64,000 bases of DNA from an uncultured Pseudomonadales bacterium (GTDB taxonomy: Bacteria > Pseudomonadota > Gammaproteobacteria > Pseudomonadales > CANNCY01). Below the pieces are notes generated by a model that did not search any database, was not told the origin of the DNA, and saw only the letters and a program-made list of their open reading frames with translations. How positions within the stretch are numbered: the stretch's first letter is position 1; each line of letters begins with the position of its first letter. A program made the position numbers and the translations under genes. The stretch covers positions 1 through 64,000 of the forward strand of contig CANNCY010000003.1 in the NCBI GenBank assembly GCA_947503335.1, given 5' to 3'. Positions 18,607 to 27,940 of this stretch are shown piece after piece.

Positions 18607-18686
18607 TAGATGTACAAATAAGACAATAATTACTGTAAATATTGTTGAATAACCCTCCTGATACAGGAATTATCTGAGCTATGTTC

Positions 18687-18722
18687 TAGGCTTAAAAGGC
18701 CAAAAAAAGGCTATTAAGCCTA
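18687..18722. other. stem-loop in the fdhD - small-protein intergenic region
   Basis: TAGGCTTAA (18687-18695) pairs with TTAAGCCTA (18714-18722); inside, GGCC pairs with GGCT around an A-run loop. There is no T-run after it on the + strand, so it is not a plain terminator. It lies 65 nt before the start of the next gene and could be part of its leader. Confidence 0.45.
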
Positions 18723-18786
18723 TGCCAATACCTTAAGTTTAAAGGTTATAAGAGCAGATGATGGCCGTTAGGAAACAGGAGGTATT

Positions 18787-19041
18787 ATGCAAAAGCTAAC
18801 TATCGCCGAGCTTATGAACGTCGGTGAAATCACAACGATGGTGCTTCATCCTTGTGCAAACAAGTATCTGATAGAAGTGCGTACCAAGCACGAGCGTTAT
18901 CGACTTGTTGATGTTGAAGGCACTAATCTACTCGTTAAAAAAGGCGACTACGTACACGCCATCATGCAAGGGTTGTCTGAAAAAAATGTAGCGCGCGCGT
19001 CGCAAAGTTACATCTTTGACGCGCCAGAGGCTCTTCACTAA
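18787..19041 (+). CDS. small conserved-type hypothetical protein, 84 aa
   Basis: 84 aa with a very strong ribosome site (AGGAGGT, 18777-18783), so it is surely translated. Predicted soluble, mixed alpha/beta, no membrane segment or signal. Its layout (short helix, then strands IEVRTKHERYRLVDVEGTNLLV) resembles small DUF6482-type proteins known in pseudomonads, but I am not certain. It stands alone between fdhD and the convergent rep gene, ending 18 nt from the rep stop. Confidence 0.7.
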   Translation: MQKLTIAELMNVGEITTMVLHPCANKYLIEVRTKHERYRLVDVEGTNLLVKKGDYVHAIMQGLSEKNVARASQSYIFDAPEALH

Positions 19042-19058
19042 CTATCTCATCAAGCAGC

Positions 19059-21071
19059 TTAGTTAAACAATGCTTTGAGCGATGCAAGGGTGTCGGTGCC
19101 TTTTTGAACATTGGCACCCTCATCGTGCTCGGCATCAATGCCCTCCCAAACTAAATCTTCGGGCGGTAGCTCTTCAAGAAAACGACTGGGCACACAGCTT
19201 ACACGCTCGCCATATTGTTTGCGGGTTTGCGCATAACTGATGGCGAGTGTTTTCTTGGCTCGCGTAATACCCACATAAGCTAAGCGCCTTTCTTCTTCGA
19301 TATTGTCTTCTTCAATACTGGTACGATGCGGCAAGATTTCTTCTTCGACGCCAATTAGGTATACGTGATTAAACTCAAGACCCTTAGAAGCGTGCAGTGT
19401 CATCAACTGAACCTGGTCAAAATCTTCTTCGTCCTCTTGCTGGCGATCAAGCATGTCGCGAAGAAGAAGCTTGCCAACCGCATCGGCTAAAGGGTCGTCT
19501 GAATCTTCAAGAGTAGCCACCGTACTTGCCACCGAATCGATTAAGTGGCGCACATTGTTCATACGTGCCTCGGCCACTTTAGCGTTAGAAGCATTTTGAT
19601 GTAGCCATGCTTCGTACTCGATATCATCTAGCATTTCTAAAATTAGCTGTTCAGGCGATATATCGTGGCTGCGATCTAATAGTGAGTTGAGCCATTGTTT
19701 AAAGCCCCGCAACCGCCCGATTGCTTCGCCGGATAACAGTGTGGCAAAGCCAGCATCATCAATGGCCTCGAGCAACGATTTGTCTACTTCGGTAGCGTAG
19801 GTGCCTAATGTTTCTAACGTTTGTGCACCGATCTTTCGGCGAGGTGTATTGATGATGCGCAAGAAAGCATTGTCGTCATCTGGGTTCGTTAAGATACGAA
19901 GATACGCAATAATGTCTTTGATTTCGGCACGATCAAAAAATGAAGTGCCGCCACTCATACGGTAAGGAATCTGGTGGTGCTGCAGCTTTAACTCAAGCAG
20001 TTTAGCTTGGTGGTTGCCGCGATAAAGAATAGCAAAGTCACCAAACTTAAGGCCTTGGCGAAGACGGCGATCTAGTATCTCAACGGCTACGCGTTCGGTT
20101 TCGGCCTCTTCATTCTTACAGCCTACGATACGTATAGGCTCGCCAAAATCCATTGCAGACCAAAGTGTCTTTTCAAAGTCGTGTGGGTTATGAGCGATTA
20201 AGTGGTTGGCAGCTTTTAGAATACGGCCTGTTGAACGATAGTTCTGTTCAAGCTTAATCAGTTTAAGTGACGGAAAGTCTACCTTTAACTGAGATAGGTT
20301 TTCGGGGCGAGCACCACGCCAAGCATAAATACTTTGATCGTCATCGCCTACCACTGTGATGCGCCCCATCACGCCGACTAGCTGCTTAACTAGTAGGTAC
20401 TGGCTTAAGTTCGTATCTTGATATTCGTCGACCAGAAAATAGCGAATCTTATTTTGCCATCGTTCTAATACGTCGGGATGGCTTGCGAATAACTGAGTCG
20501 GCTTTAGGATGAGATCGTCGAAGTCTACGGCATTATAGGCCTTTAAGGCACGCTCGTAGCCTTCGTATACGCGAGCGATTGTTTGTTCACTGGGGCTCTC
20601 GGCAACACTAATCGCCGAATCAGGCGACACCATGTCGTTCTTCCAGTTTGATATCTGGCCCTGCACTAGTTCGGCAAAGGTGGTATCTAAGTCACCACCG
20701 CGTATTAGTAATTCTTTAATCAGGTTAAGAGCATCTGAGGCATCAAAGATCGAAAAGTTCGCTTTCATACCGAGCGATTTGTGCTCGCGGCGAATGATAT
20801 TCAGGCCTAGATTATGAAAGGTCGAGACTGTAAGCCCCTTTGTGAGATCTTTGTTAAGCAGCCCGGTTACGCGCTCTTTCATCTCTCGGGCGGCTTTGTT
20901 TGTAAAGGTAACGGCAGCGATATTGCGAGCTGGAAAGCCGTGATGTGTAATGAGATGAGCAATTTTGCGAGTAATTACACTGGTTTTGCCACTACCCGCA
21001 CCGGCAAGCACCAGTAACGGGCCTTCGGTATAGTCAACCGATTGCTGCTGCTTGTCATTAAGTTTTGCCAT
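19059..21071 (-). CDS. rep: ATP-dependent DNA helicase Rep
   Basis: 670 aa, the usual size for Rep and shorter than UvrD. Superfamily 1 helicase motifs are clear: Walker A AGAGSGKTSVITRK, motif II VDEYQDTN, motif III VGDDDQSIYAWRGARPEN, motif IV QNYRST and the C-terminal LMTLHASKGLEF and VGITRAKKTL. Rep is a 3-prime to 5-prime helicase that helps replication forks through bound proteins. It is divergent from the GGDEF-EAL gene, an arrangement also known in Pseudomonas. Confidence 0.95.
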   Translation of the reverse strand: MAKLNDKQQQSVDYTEGPLLVLAGAGSGKTSVITRKIAHLITHHGFPARNIAAVTFTNKAAREMKERVTGLLNKDLTKGLTVSTFHNLGLNIIRREHKSLGMKANFSIFDASDALNLIKELLIRGGDLDTTFAELVQGQISNWKNDMVSPDSAISVAESPSEQTIARVYEGYERALKAYNAVDFDDLILKPTQLFASHPDVLERWQNKIRYFLVDEYQDTNLSQYLLVKQLVGVMGRITVVGDDDQSIYAWRGARPENLSQLKVDFPSLKLIKLEQNYRSTGRILKAANHLIAHNPHDFEKTLWSAMDFGEPIRIVGCKNEEAETERVAVEILDRRLRQGLKFGDFAILYRGNHQAKLLELKLQHHQIPYRMSGGTSFFDRAEIKDIIAYLRILTNPDDDNAFLRIINTPRRKIGAQTLETLGTYATEVDKSLLEAIDDAGFATLLSGEAIGRLRGFKQWLNSLLDRSHDISPEQLILEMLDDIEYEAWLHQNASNAKVAEARMNNVRHLIDSVASTVATLEDSDDPLADAVGKLLLRDMLDRQQEDEEDFDQVQLMTLHASKGLEFNHVYLIGVEEEILPHRTSIEEDNIEEERRLAYVGITRAKKTLAISYAQTRKQYGERVSCVPSRFLEELPPEDLVWEGIDAEHDEGANVQKGTDTLASLKALFN

Positions 21072-21203
21072 TGTTGCTCCGCGAGGCTGTTACATCGTTA
21101 GCTAGCGGTGTATTCTATCAGCTATAACTTCTGCGAGGTGGGCCTAATCAATGGTATTTACCTACCTTCTTTTTGAATTTGCTGAGAACTAAATAATTAA
21201 CTA

Positions 21204-22904
21204 ATGCAGCACGAAATTCGCCGTATCGTTTTAGTATCTGATGAGCAGGCCGATTATCATTTGGTCTCAAGCGTCGTCGATGCACACCCTAGCCTTAATT
21301 GGTCTATTGATTGGGTGCGTTCGGTGTCGCAATTTCATCGCGCGGTACGTCGAGCGTCAGGTCATCAAGTAGTGCTATTTAGTGCCACCCCAGTATTTGT
21401 AGATGCATGGAACCAGCTAAATTTAAAACGCGTACCCTGCCCATGGATCACGCTAACGTACTCGTCTTCTGACAATCTTAAATTGGTTGAAGGGGCGTTG
21501 ATGGTTAGCCGCAACTCGCTTAAAGCCAATTTGTTGGTTGCGACCTGCAAAGACGCAGCAACGCATTTTGCCCAGTCTCACTATATGGAGCTGGCAACGA
21601 TGACTGATGAGCTAACCGGTTTGGGCGACCGCTCGTTGTTTGATACCGATATCGAATTATTGATACATCACCATAAATCGATTGATGCTGAGTTTGGCTT
21701 GGTTTATATCGATATTTGTGATCTTAAGCAGGTTAATACGGTGTACTCGCGAGATGCAGGAGATTTCGTGCTAGTCGAGCTAGCTCAGCGTATTAAACAG
21801 GTTGCCGGTGGCGCTCACTGCTATAGATTGGGTAGTGATGAATTTGTGCTGTTGATAGAACAGCTAGATCATCCTAGTTCAATGACTCCCTTAATTGGAG
21901 ACTTAGAAACCGCTTTACAAGAGCCAATGCAATATGGTGACGAAACCATCGCCGTTGGTATATCAATCGGTATCGCGTCGTATCCAATTGCCGGCGAGAC
22001 CGCTCGCGACCTAATTCGTAACGCCGATTTAGCTACGTACGAGGCGCGCCAGCAAGGAAGCTTGTCACGGTTTTTCGATGTGCGTTACGGGCGCGATAGT
22101 GACGAAATTGATCTGATCTCTGAACTAAAGCTTGCCATTAGAACGGGCGACTTCCAGTTGCATTACCAGCCTAGAATCTGCCCGAAAACGGGTACTGTTC
22201 ATAGTGTCGAAGGATTAGGGCGTTGGTATCATTGGCGAGATGGCTGGGTAAATCCTAGCAAATATATACCTTTGGCTGAACAAAGCGGTTTGGTGGTTGA
22301 TTTTGGTCATTGGGTGCTAGAACAAGCCTGCAAAGACCTAGCGACATTAAAGGCCTTGCAGATCGATTTGACCTTGGCGGTTAATATGGGCTATCAGCAG
22401 TTGATGCAGCATCGAGTAGCCGAAGATCTAAAGCAACTTGCCGAACTTTATGATGTCGACTTAAGTAATCTTGAGATCGAACTGACCGAAACTGTTGAAA
22501 TGAATCGATTAGATACATTGGCTGATGCAATGACCGAAATTGCAGAATTAGGTGTAAGCTTTTCGCTAGACGATTTTGGTACGGGCTATTCAGCCTTTAC
22601 GCATCTTCAGCGCCTGCCCATTGATATCATTAAGATCGATCGCGAATTTACCTCTAAGTTATTAGATAGCGGGCACGATAGGGCGATTGTTAAGGTGATG
22701 GTTGATCTTGCTAAGCGTCTAGATTTAAAGTCTGTCATCGAAGGGGTCGAGAGCGAGCGCCAATTGGCTATTATCAAAGATCTTCACTGTGACCTTATTC
22801 AGGGATATTACTATGCCCATCCTCAGCCGCTCACTAAATTACTTGCTTTTATAGCTCGATCTCAAAGCATCCATTTACCTAGAACCGCAATATTAGCTAG
22901 CTAG
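21204..22904 (+). CDS. composite GGDEF-EAL cyclic-di-GMP enzyme, probable phosphodiesterase
   Basis: 566 aa, no membrane segment. Residues about 1-120 look like a degenerate receiver domain without a clear phosphoacceptor. A GGDEF domain follows with the altered signature GSDEF (210-214) and DLKQVN in place of the usual FKxIN. The EAL domain begins EGLGRW (336-338) and keeps the expected metal and catalytic residues: NMGYQQ, ELTETVE, LDDFGTGYS, IKIDREF, IEGVES and QGYYY. It therefore most likely degrades c-di-GMP, while cyclase activity is uncertain. Its neighbour rep matches the position of a GGDEF/EAL gene in Pseudomonas. Confidence 0.9.
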   Translation: MQHEIRRIVLVSDEQADYHLVSSVVDAHPSLNWSIDWVRSVSQFHRAVRRASGHQVVLFSATPVFVDAWNQLNLKRVPCPWITLTYSSSDNLKLVEGALMVSRNSLKANLLVATCKDAATHFAQSHYMELATMTDELTGLGDRSLFDTDIELLIHHHKSIDAEFGLVYIDICDLKQVNTVYSRDAGDFVLVELAQRIKQVAGGAHCYRLGSDEFVLLIEQLDHPSSMTPLIGDLETALQEPMQYGDETIAVGISIGIASYPIAGETARDLIRNADLATYEARQQGSLSRFFDVRYGRDSDEIDLISELKLAIRTGDFQLHYQPRICPKTGTVHSVEGLGRWYHWRDGWVNPSKYIPLAEQSGLVVDFGHWVLEQACKDLATLKALQIDLTLAVNMGYQQLMQHRVAEDLKQLAELYDVDLSNLEIELTETVEMNRLDTLADAMTEIAELGVSFSLDDFGTGYSAFTHLQRLPIDIIKIDREFTSKLLDSGHDRAIVKVMVDLAKRLDLKSVIEGVESERQLAIIKDLHCDLIQGYYYAHPQPLTKLLAFIARSQSIHLPRTAILAS

Positions 22905-24327
22905 GTTGCATCGCCATAGCGACCTGTATATCACTAGCTCCACAACGACGATCATTTAGCTCAGATATGGTCAAGGCGACCCGTAGGCTCGCTAGCAGTC
23001 GACGGTAGCTTAATAAGCCTTCGGCAACCTGATGCTCTAAGCGTTCAATCTCTTGTTGATCTATCGATTGAAGCTGTTTGATGGATGCAAGAGACAATCG
23101 CGCATTAAATTGCCCCCGCTGATTAAGTTGCAGCTGTCGATAGGCGTCGATGGTTAGGCGCAGCGTGTCGTGGTCGTTCAGATTAATGGCACAAAGGTTG
23201 GGCGATAGTGGAAGCTCTGCCTCGACATGTAAGCACAGTTGAAAACGTTCAAGTAGAGGGCCTGAAAGGCGCGCATTATGTTTTTGTATGGCCGATTCGC
23301 TGCACTGGCATGTACTTTTAAGACTGCCCAAGAAACCGCACTTACAAGGATTGGTTGCGGCAATTAACTGAAAATCTGCCGCAAGCTTTGTATCAAAAGC
23401 AGCTCTAGAAATACGAACGTTGCCTTGCTCTATAGGTTGGCGCAATTGGTCAAGCACGTGCGGCGAGAACTCGTGTATTTCGTCTAAGAATAATATGCCT
23501 TGATGAGCGAGGCATATTAGCGGCGGGCGTTGATTGGCGCCGCCTATTAGGGCTGCGGCACTACAACTGTGATGCGGTGCAATAAACGGAGGTTGCCCGA
23601 TGGGCAGATCGTTTAACACGCATTGGTTATCAAACGCATGCTCAAACGGCAAAGACGGCTGAAGTTCTGCCATCGCTTCGCAGAGCATGGTTTTGCCTGT
23701 ACCTGGCGGGCCAGTAAGTAAAAGGTGGTGTCTTCCGGCCAGTGCCACTAAAGCAACCCACTTAGCATAATGTTGGTGCTGAATAAGCGGCCATCGAGTG
23801 ATACTAGACATAACCGGTATATAGGCCTCTTGGGTAGGCTCTCGTTGAGTCAGGGTTGCAAGTTCTTTGAGGTGACTGATAGTTAACGTAGCTGCAAAGG
23901 GGCTTGGGCGAGTAGCCGCAATTAACACTGCGTTTTGCTGGCCTGCACAGGCGGCAAACGCATTACCTGTTAGTACGCCTAAGACACTGCCGTCTAAGCT
24001 CAACTCGCCAACAAGCATACAGCGATAAGTGGGTGTCACAATCTGATTGGTCGCCATGAGTAACGCCGCTGCAATTGCGAGGTCAACGGTGCTTGCCGAC
24101 TTGGGCAGATGAGCAGGCGTTAAGTTAACCGTAACACGCTGTTGTGAGAATTCTAAATCAGAGTTGATGATGGCGCTTCTAACCCTATCTTTAGCTTCTT
24201 TAACTGCTGTTGCTGCCATACCTACGATAGAAAAACCGGGCATGCCACGGCTTATATGTACCTCTACTTCAACGGGCGTTAACTGGCCGTAGATTTGTAG
24301 GGCAGTTAAACATTTGGCGAACGACAT
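22897..24327 (-). CDS. comM: ComM/YifB-type AAA+ ATPase (Mg-chelatase-like)
   Basis: 476 aa from the ATG at 24327, which has AAGGA upstream and matches the family start MSFAKCLTALQIYG; the open frame continues further upstream without support. An N-terminal ChlI-like domain (VEVHISRGMPGFSIVG, VNLTPAHLPKSAS) is followed by the AAA+ module with Walker A TGPPGTGKTM, Walker B LFLDEIHEF, and the C-terminal cysteine-bearing AATNPCKCGFLG. ComM is a helicase for branch migration during natural transformation. Its 3-prime end overlaps the GGDEF-EAL gene by 8 nt on the other strand. Confidence 0.93.
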   Translation of the reverse strand: MSFAKCLTALQIYGQLTPVEVEVHISRGMPGFSIVGMAATAVKEAKDRVRSAIINSDLEFSQQRVTVNLTPAHLPKSASTVDLAIAAALLMATNQIVTPTYRCMLVGELSLDGSVLGVLTGNAFAACAGQQNAVLIAATRPSPFAATLTISHLKELATLTQREPTQEAYIPVMSSITRWPLIQHQHYAKWVALVALAGRHHLLLTGPPGTGKTMLCEAMAELQPSLPFEHAFDNQCVLNDLPIGQPPFIAPHHSCSAAALIGGANQRPPLICLAHQGILFLDEIHEFSPHVLDQLRQPIEQGNVRISRAAFDTKLAADFQLIAATNPCKCGFLGSLKSTCQCSESAIQKHNARLSGPLLERFQLCLHVEAELPLSPNLCAINLNDHDTLRLTIDAYRQLQLNQRGQFNARLSLASIKQLQSIDQQEIERLEHQVAEGLLSYRRLLASLRVALTISELNDRRCGASDIQVAMAMQPS

Positions 24328-24388
24328 GGTCACGATCCTTAGCAATATAGGTAGTGATGCTAAGTCAAGGTGCATTATAGGGCGAGGC

Positions 24389-24405
24389 TGCACCTACTTG
24401 GTGCG
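24389..24405. promoter_or_regulatory. NtrC (NR-I) binding site
   Basis: TGCACCTACTTGGTGCG matches the consensus TGCACYA-N3-TGGTGCA at all but two of the fixed positions and is a near-perfect dyad. It is about 100 bp upstream of the sigma-54 promoter, the normal distance for an enhancer. A further half-site GGTGCA lies at 24369-24374. Confidence 0.8.
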
Positions 24406-24492
24406 AGCATTGAAGGTAAAGAAATCATGGGCGAGAAAGTAAGTTAACTCAAATCCACATAACTCTTTGTTTATATAAGCTTTTTTGCACCT

Positions 24493-24508
24493 TGGCACGA
24501 GCGCTGCA
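24493..24508 (+). promoter_or_regulatory. sigma-54 (RpoN) promoter for torF-glnK-amtB
   Basis: TGGCACGAGCGCTGCA matches TGGCACG-N4-TTGCW with one mismatch and exact GG to GC spacing. Transcription should begin near 24519, leaving a short leader before torF at 24554. Together with the NtrC site this predicts induction under nitrogen limitation. Confidence 0.85.
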
Positions 24509-24553
24509 AAAGCGCAAGTACAACATAAGTTCACAATGAACACGGGGATTGAG

Positions 24554-25577
<1,024 letters not shown>

Positions 25578-25602
25578 CTTTGGAGCTCACTGAGGAATAA
25601 TT

Positions 25603-26856
25603 ATGGAAGCTTTAACGTCAGATGTAGTATCGATTAAATACGCCCTTGATACCTTCTATTTTTTAATGTGCGGTGCACTAGTTATGTGGATGGCGGCAGG
25701 CTTTGCAATGCTCGAAGCAGGTCTAGTACGCTCGAAGAATACAACAGAGATTCTAACTAAGAATGTTGCGCTTTTTGCAATTTCTTGCACCATGTATCTA
25801 TTGATGGGTTATACCATCATGTACGGTGGCTCAACGACAGGCTTTTTACCTGATAGCTGGTTTGGAGATAGCATTGCAAATGCATCTACCGAAGCTGCAC
25901 TGGCAGGCGAGTCAACTTACTCAAGCGCAGCAGACTTCTTCTTTCAAGTCGTGTTTGTAGCGACGGCAATGTCGATCGTATCAGGTGCTGTTGCTGAGCG
26001 CATGAAACTGTGGGCGTTCTTGGCCTTTGCAGTTGCTATGACTGGCTTTATCTACCCGATGCAAGGTTTGTGGAAGTGGGGCGGCGGTTTCTTAGACGCA
26101 GCAGGTTTTCAAGATTTTGCTGGCTCTGGCGTAGTACACATGTGCGGTGCTGCGGCTGCTCTTGCGGGTGTTTTACTACTAGGTGCGCGTAAAGGTAAGT
26201 ACGGTGCGAACGGTACGGTAAACGCGATTCCTGGTGCAAATATGCCAATGGCAACGCTAGGTACTTTTATTCTTTGGTTAGGCTGGTTCGGTTTTAATGG
26301 TGGGTCACAGCTTGCCCTGTCAACCGTTGATGATTCAAATGCTGTTGCTCAAATTTTCGTAAATACCAATGCAGCGGCAGCGGGCGGTTTGATTGGTGCA
26401 TTAATGCTTGCGCGCATCCTATTTGGTAAGGCTGATCTTACAATGGCATTGAACGGTGCCTTGGCAGGTCTTGTTGCGATCACAGCCGAGCCCTTGGCAC
26501 ATGCAGCAATGTCGGCAACGCTAATTGGATTAGTAGGTGGTGTGCTAGTAGTGCTTTCAATTTTGGCGCTAGATAAACTACGAATTGATGATCCTGTTGG
26601 TGCAATCTCGGTACACGGTGTCGTTGGTATCTGGGGTTTGCTAGCAGTATGTTTATCAAGCAACGAGTCGGCTACCTTAGGTGCACAGCTAATGGGTATC
26701 GGCGTAATCTTCGCGTGGACATTCAGCACTAGTTTGATTGTTTGGGCAATACTAAAAGCAGTGATGGGTATTCGAATCTCTGAAGAAGAAGAGTACGAAG
26801 GTGCTGACCAATCTGAGTGTGGTATCGAAGCATACCCAGAATTTACCAACTCATAA
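25603..26856 (+). CDS. amtB: ammonium transporter AmtB
   Basis: 417 aa with about 11 membrane segments. The family signature around the first pore histidine (GSGVVHMCGAAAALAG) and the second (SVHGVVGIWGLL) are both present, so the twin-His conducting site is intact. It carries ammonium across the inner membrane and is gated by GlnK, encoded 25 nt upstream. The cytoplasmic tail (EEEEYEGADQSECG) is acidic. A strong terminator follows. Confidence 0.97.
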   Translation: MEALTSDVVSIKYALDTFYFLMCGALVMWMAAGFAMLEAGLVRSKNTTEILTKNVALFAISCTMYLLMGYTIMYGGSTTGFLPDSWFGDSIANASTEAALAGESTYSSAADFFFQVVFVATAMSIVSGAVAERMKLWAFLAFAVAMTGFIYPMQGLWKWGGGFLDAAGFQDFAGSGVVHMCGAAAALAGVLLLGARKGKYGANGTVNAIPGANMPMATLGTFILWLGWFGFNGGSQLALSTVDDSNAVAQIFVNTNAAAAGGLIGALMLARILFGKADLTMALNGALAGLVAITAEPLAHAAMSATLIGLVGGVLVVLSILALDKLRIDDPVGAISVHGVVGIWGLLAVCLSSNESATLGAQLMGIGVIFAWTFSTSLIVWAILKAVMGIRISEEEEYEGADQSECGIEAYPEFTNS

Positions 26857-26881
26857 AACAGTTTATATGTAGGGGCTTTAT

Positions 26882-26907
26882 AGGGCGCTTTAAGCGCCCT
26901 CTTTTTT
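26882..26907 (+). terminator. intrinsic terminator after amtB
   Basis: AGGGCGC (26882-26888) pairs with GCGCCCT (26894-26900) over a TTTAA loop, followed by C and six T residues. It ends the torF-glnK-amtB transcript before sutA. Confidence 0.93.
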
Positions 26908-27002
26908 ATAAAAAAATAAACTATACGTTGTAGGCATTTTGCGACTATATCAGGGGTATTGGATGTGCATTGCGCACTAAGTTAACCTGAAGTTTGACGG
27001 TG

Positions 27003-27242
27003 ATGTCTATGGTCAAGAAATCTTCAAAGTCCAGTCAAGACATTGACATGGATTACATCGGTTCTAAAGAAGAAACCGCCGAAGCTCGGTCGCTTACTTC
27101 TCGCGAGCGTATCAGAACGCAGTTAGAAGACGACATCGAAGCTTTCTTATCTAGGGGCGGTGCAATTAGTGAGATCGACGCACACGTTACTGCCGACCCT
27201 CCGCAAAAGCCAGTATCTAACTATGGCAGTCGCCCTATTTGA
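27003..27242 (+). CDS. sutA: SutA-like RNA polymerase-binding regulator
   Basis: 79 aa from the ATG at 27003; a TTG at 26994 and an ATG at 27009 are alternatives. The C-terminal half (EAFLSRGGAISEIDAHVTAD, then PPQKPVSNYGSRPI) matches what I know of Pseudomonas SutA, which binds RNA polymerase and favours ribosomal gene transcription in slow growth. The acidic N-terminus is shorter than in Pseudomonas. Its place right after amtB is the same as there. Expected to be cytoplasmic and partly disordered. Confidence 0.75.
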   Translation: MSMVKKSSKSSQDIDMDYIGSKEETAEARSLTSRERIRTQLEDDIEAFLSRGGAISEIDAHVTADPPQKPVSNYGSRPI

Positions 27243-27247
27243 ATCAG

Positions 27248-27940
27248 TTACTCGCTTACGTTAAGCATTTCATCAATTAGGTCGAACATCTCGTTGGGTG
27301 TCTGAGCATGCCATCCCATTGGCGGTGGCATATCTCCTTCGTTTAACCACAATGCGTTGGCACCTACGTTGATGGCCATTTCGATATCGTCGCTATAGCT
27401 ATCGCCAACGTGCAGGGTTTGCTCTGGGCTTACATCGAATAGTTTCATGGCAGTACGCAGCGCAATGGGGTCAGGTTTCGCTGCAGGCATGTGATCGGCA
27501 AAGAAACTGGCGCTAAAATAGTCGGCGATACCAGCATGAGCAAGCGAACTGTTGCCGTTTGTAATCGCAACTAAGGTAGCTCGCTTTGACAAAGCTTCTA
27601 AACGCGCCCGCACGCCGTCAAATAATTTCACGTTGATGCGATCTCGCCAGAAAACGTCAAAGGCTTGTTGGGCTGCAAGGTCGGCACTGTCTGGCGACAA
27701 GCCCGCTTCGCGAAACCACTGTTGATAAGTCGCTAGGCGTAGCCAGGTAACCTTATGCGCTTGCTTAGGATTGGCATTGATCAATTCGCTTCTAATTTGG
27801 CCAACACGCTCAGTGCTAACTGATAGCGATTCGGGTATCTGTTCGCTGATCCATTGATTAACTTTAGGAATACAGCGTTTCATAACCGAAGCGTTGTTCC
27901 ATAGGGTGTTATCAAGATCGAAACTAATTAACTTAATCAT
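27248..27940 (-). CDS. HAD-superfamily hydrolase
   Basis: 230 aa from ATG 27940; the start overlaps the xerC stop (ATGATTAA), and an ATG at 27955 is also open. HAD motifs are plain: nucleophile SFDLDNTLWN, motif II ITNGNS, and motifs III/IV AKPDPIALR and HVGDSYSDDIEMA. Such small phosphatases act on sugar phosphates or nucleotides; this one holds the position of the HAD gene after xerC in E. coli and Pseudomonas (YigB-like), which suggests a flavin or sugar phosphate substrate. Last gene of the argH operon. Confidence 0.88.
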   Translation of the reverse strand: MIKLISFDLDNTLWNNASVMKRCIPKVNQWISEQIPESLSVSTERVGQIRSELINANPKQAHKVTWLRLATYQQWFREAGLSPDSADLAAQQAFDVFWRDRINVKLFDGVRARLEALSKRATLVAITNGNSSLAHAGIADYFSASFFADHMPAAKPDPIALRTAMKLFDVSPEQTLHVGDSYSDDIEMAINVGANALWLNEGDMPPPMGWHAQTPNEMFDLIDEMLNVSE

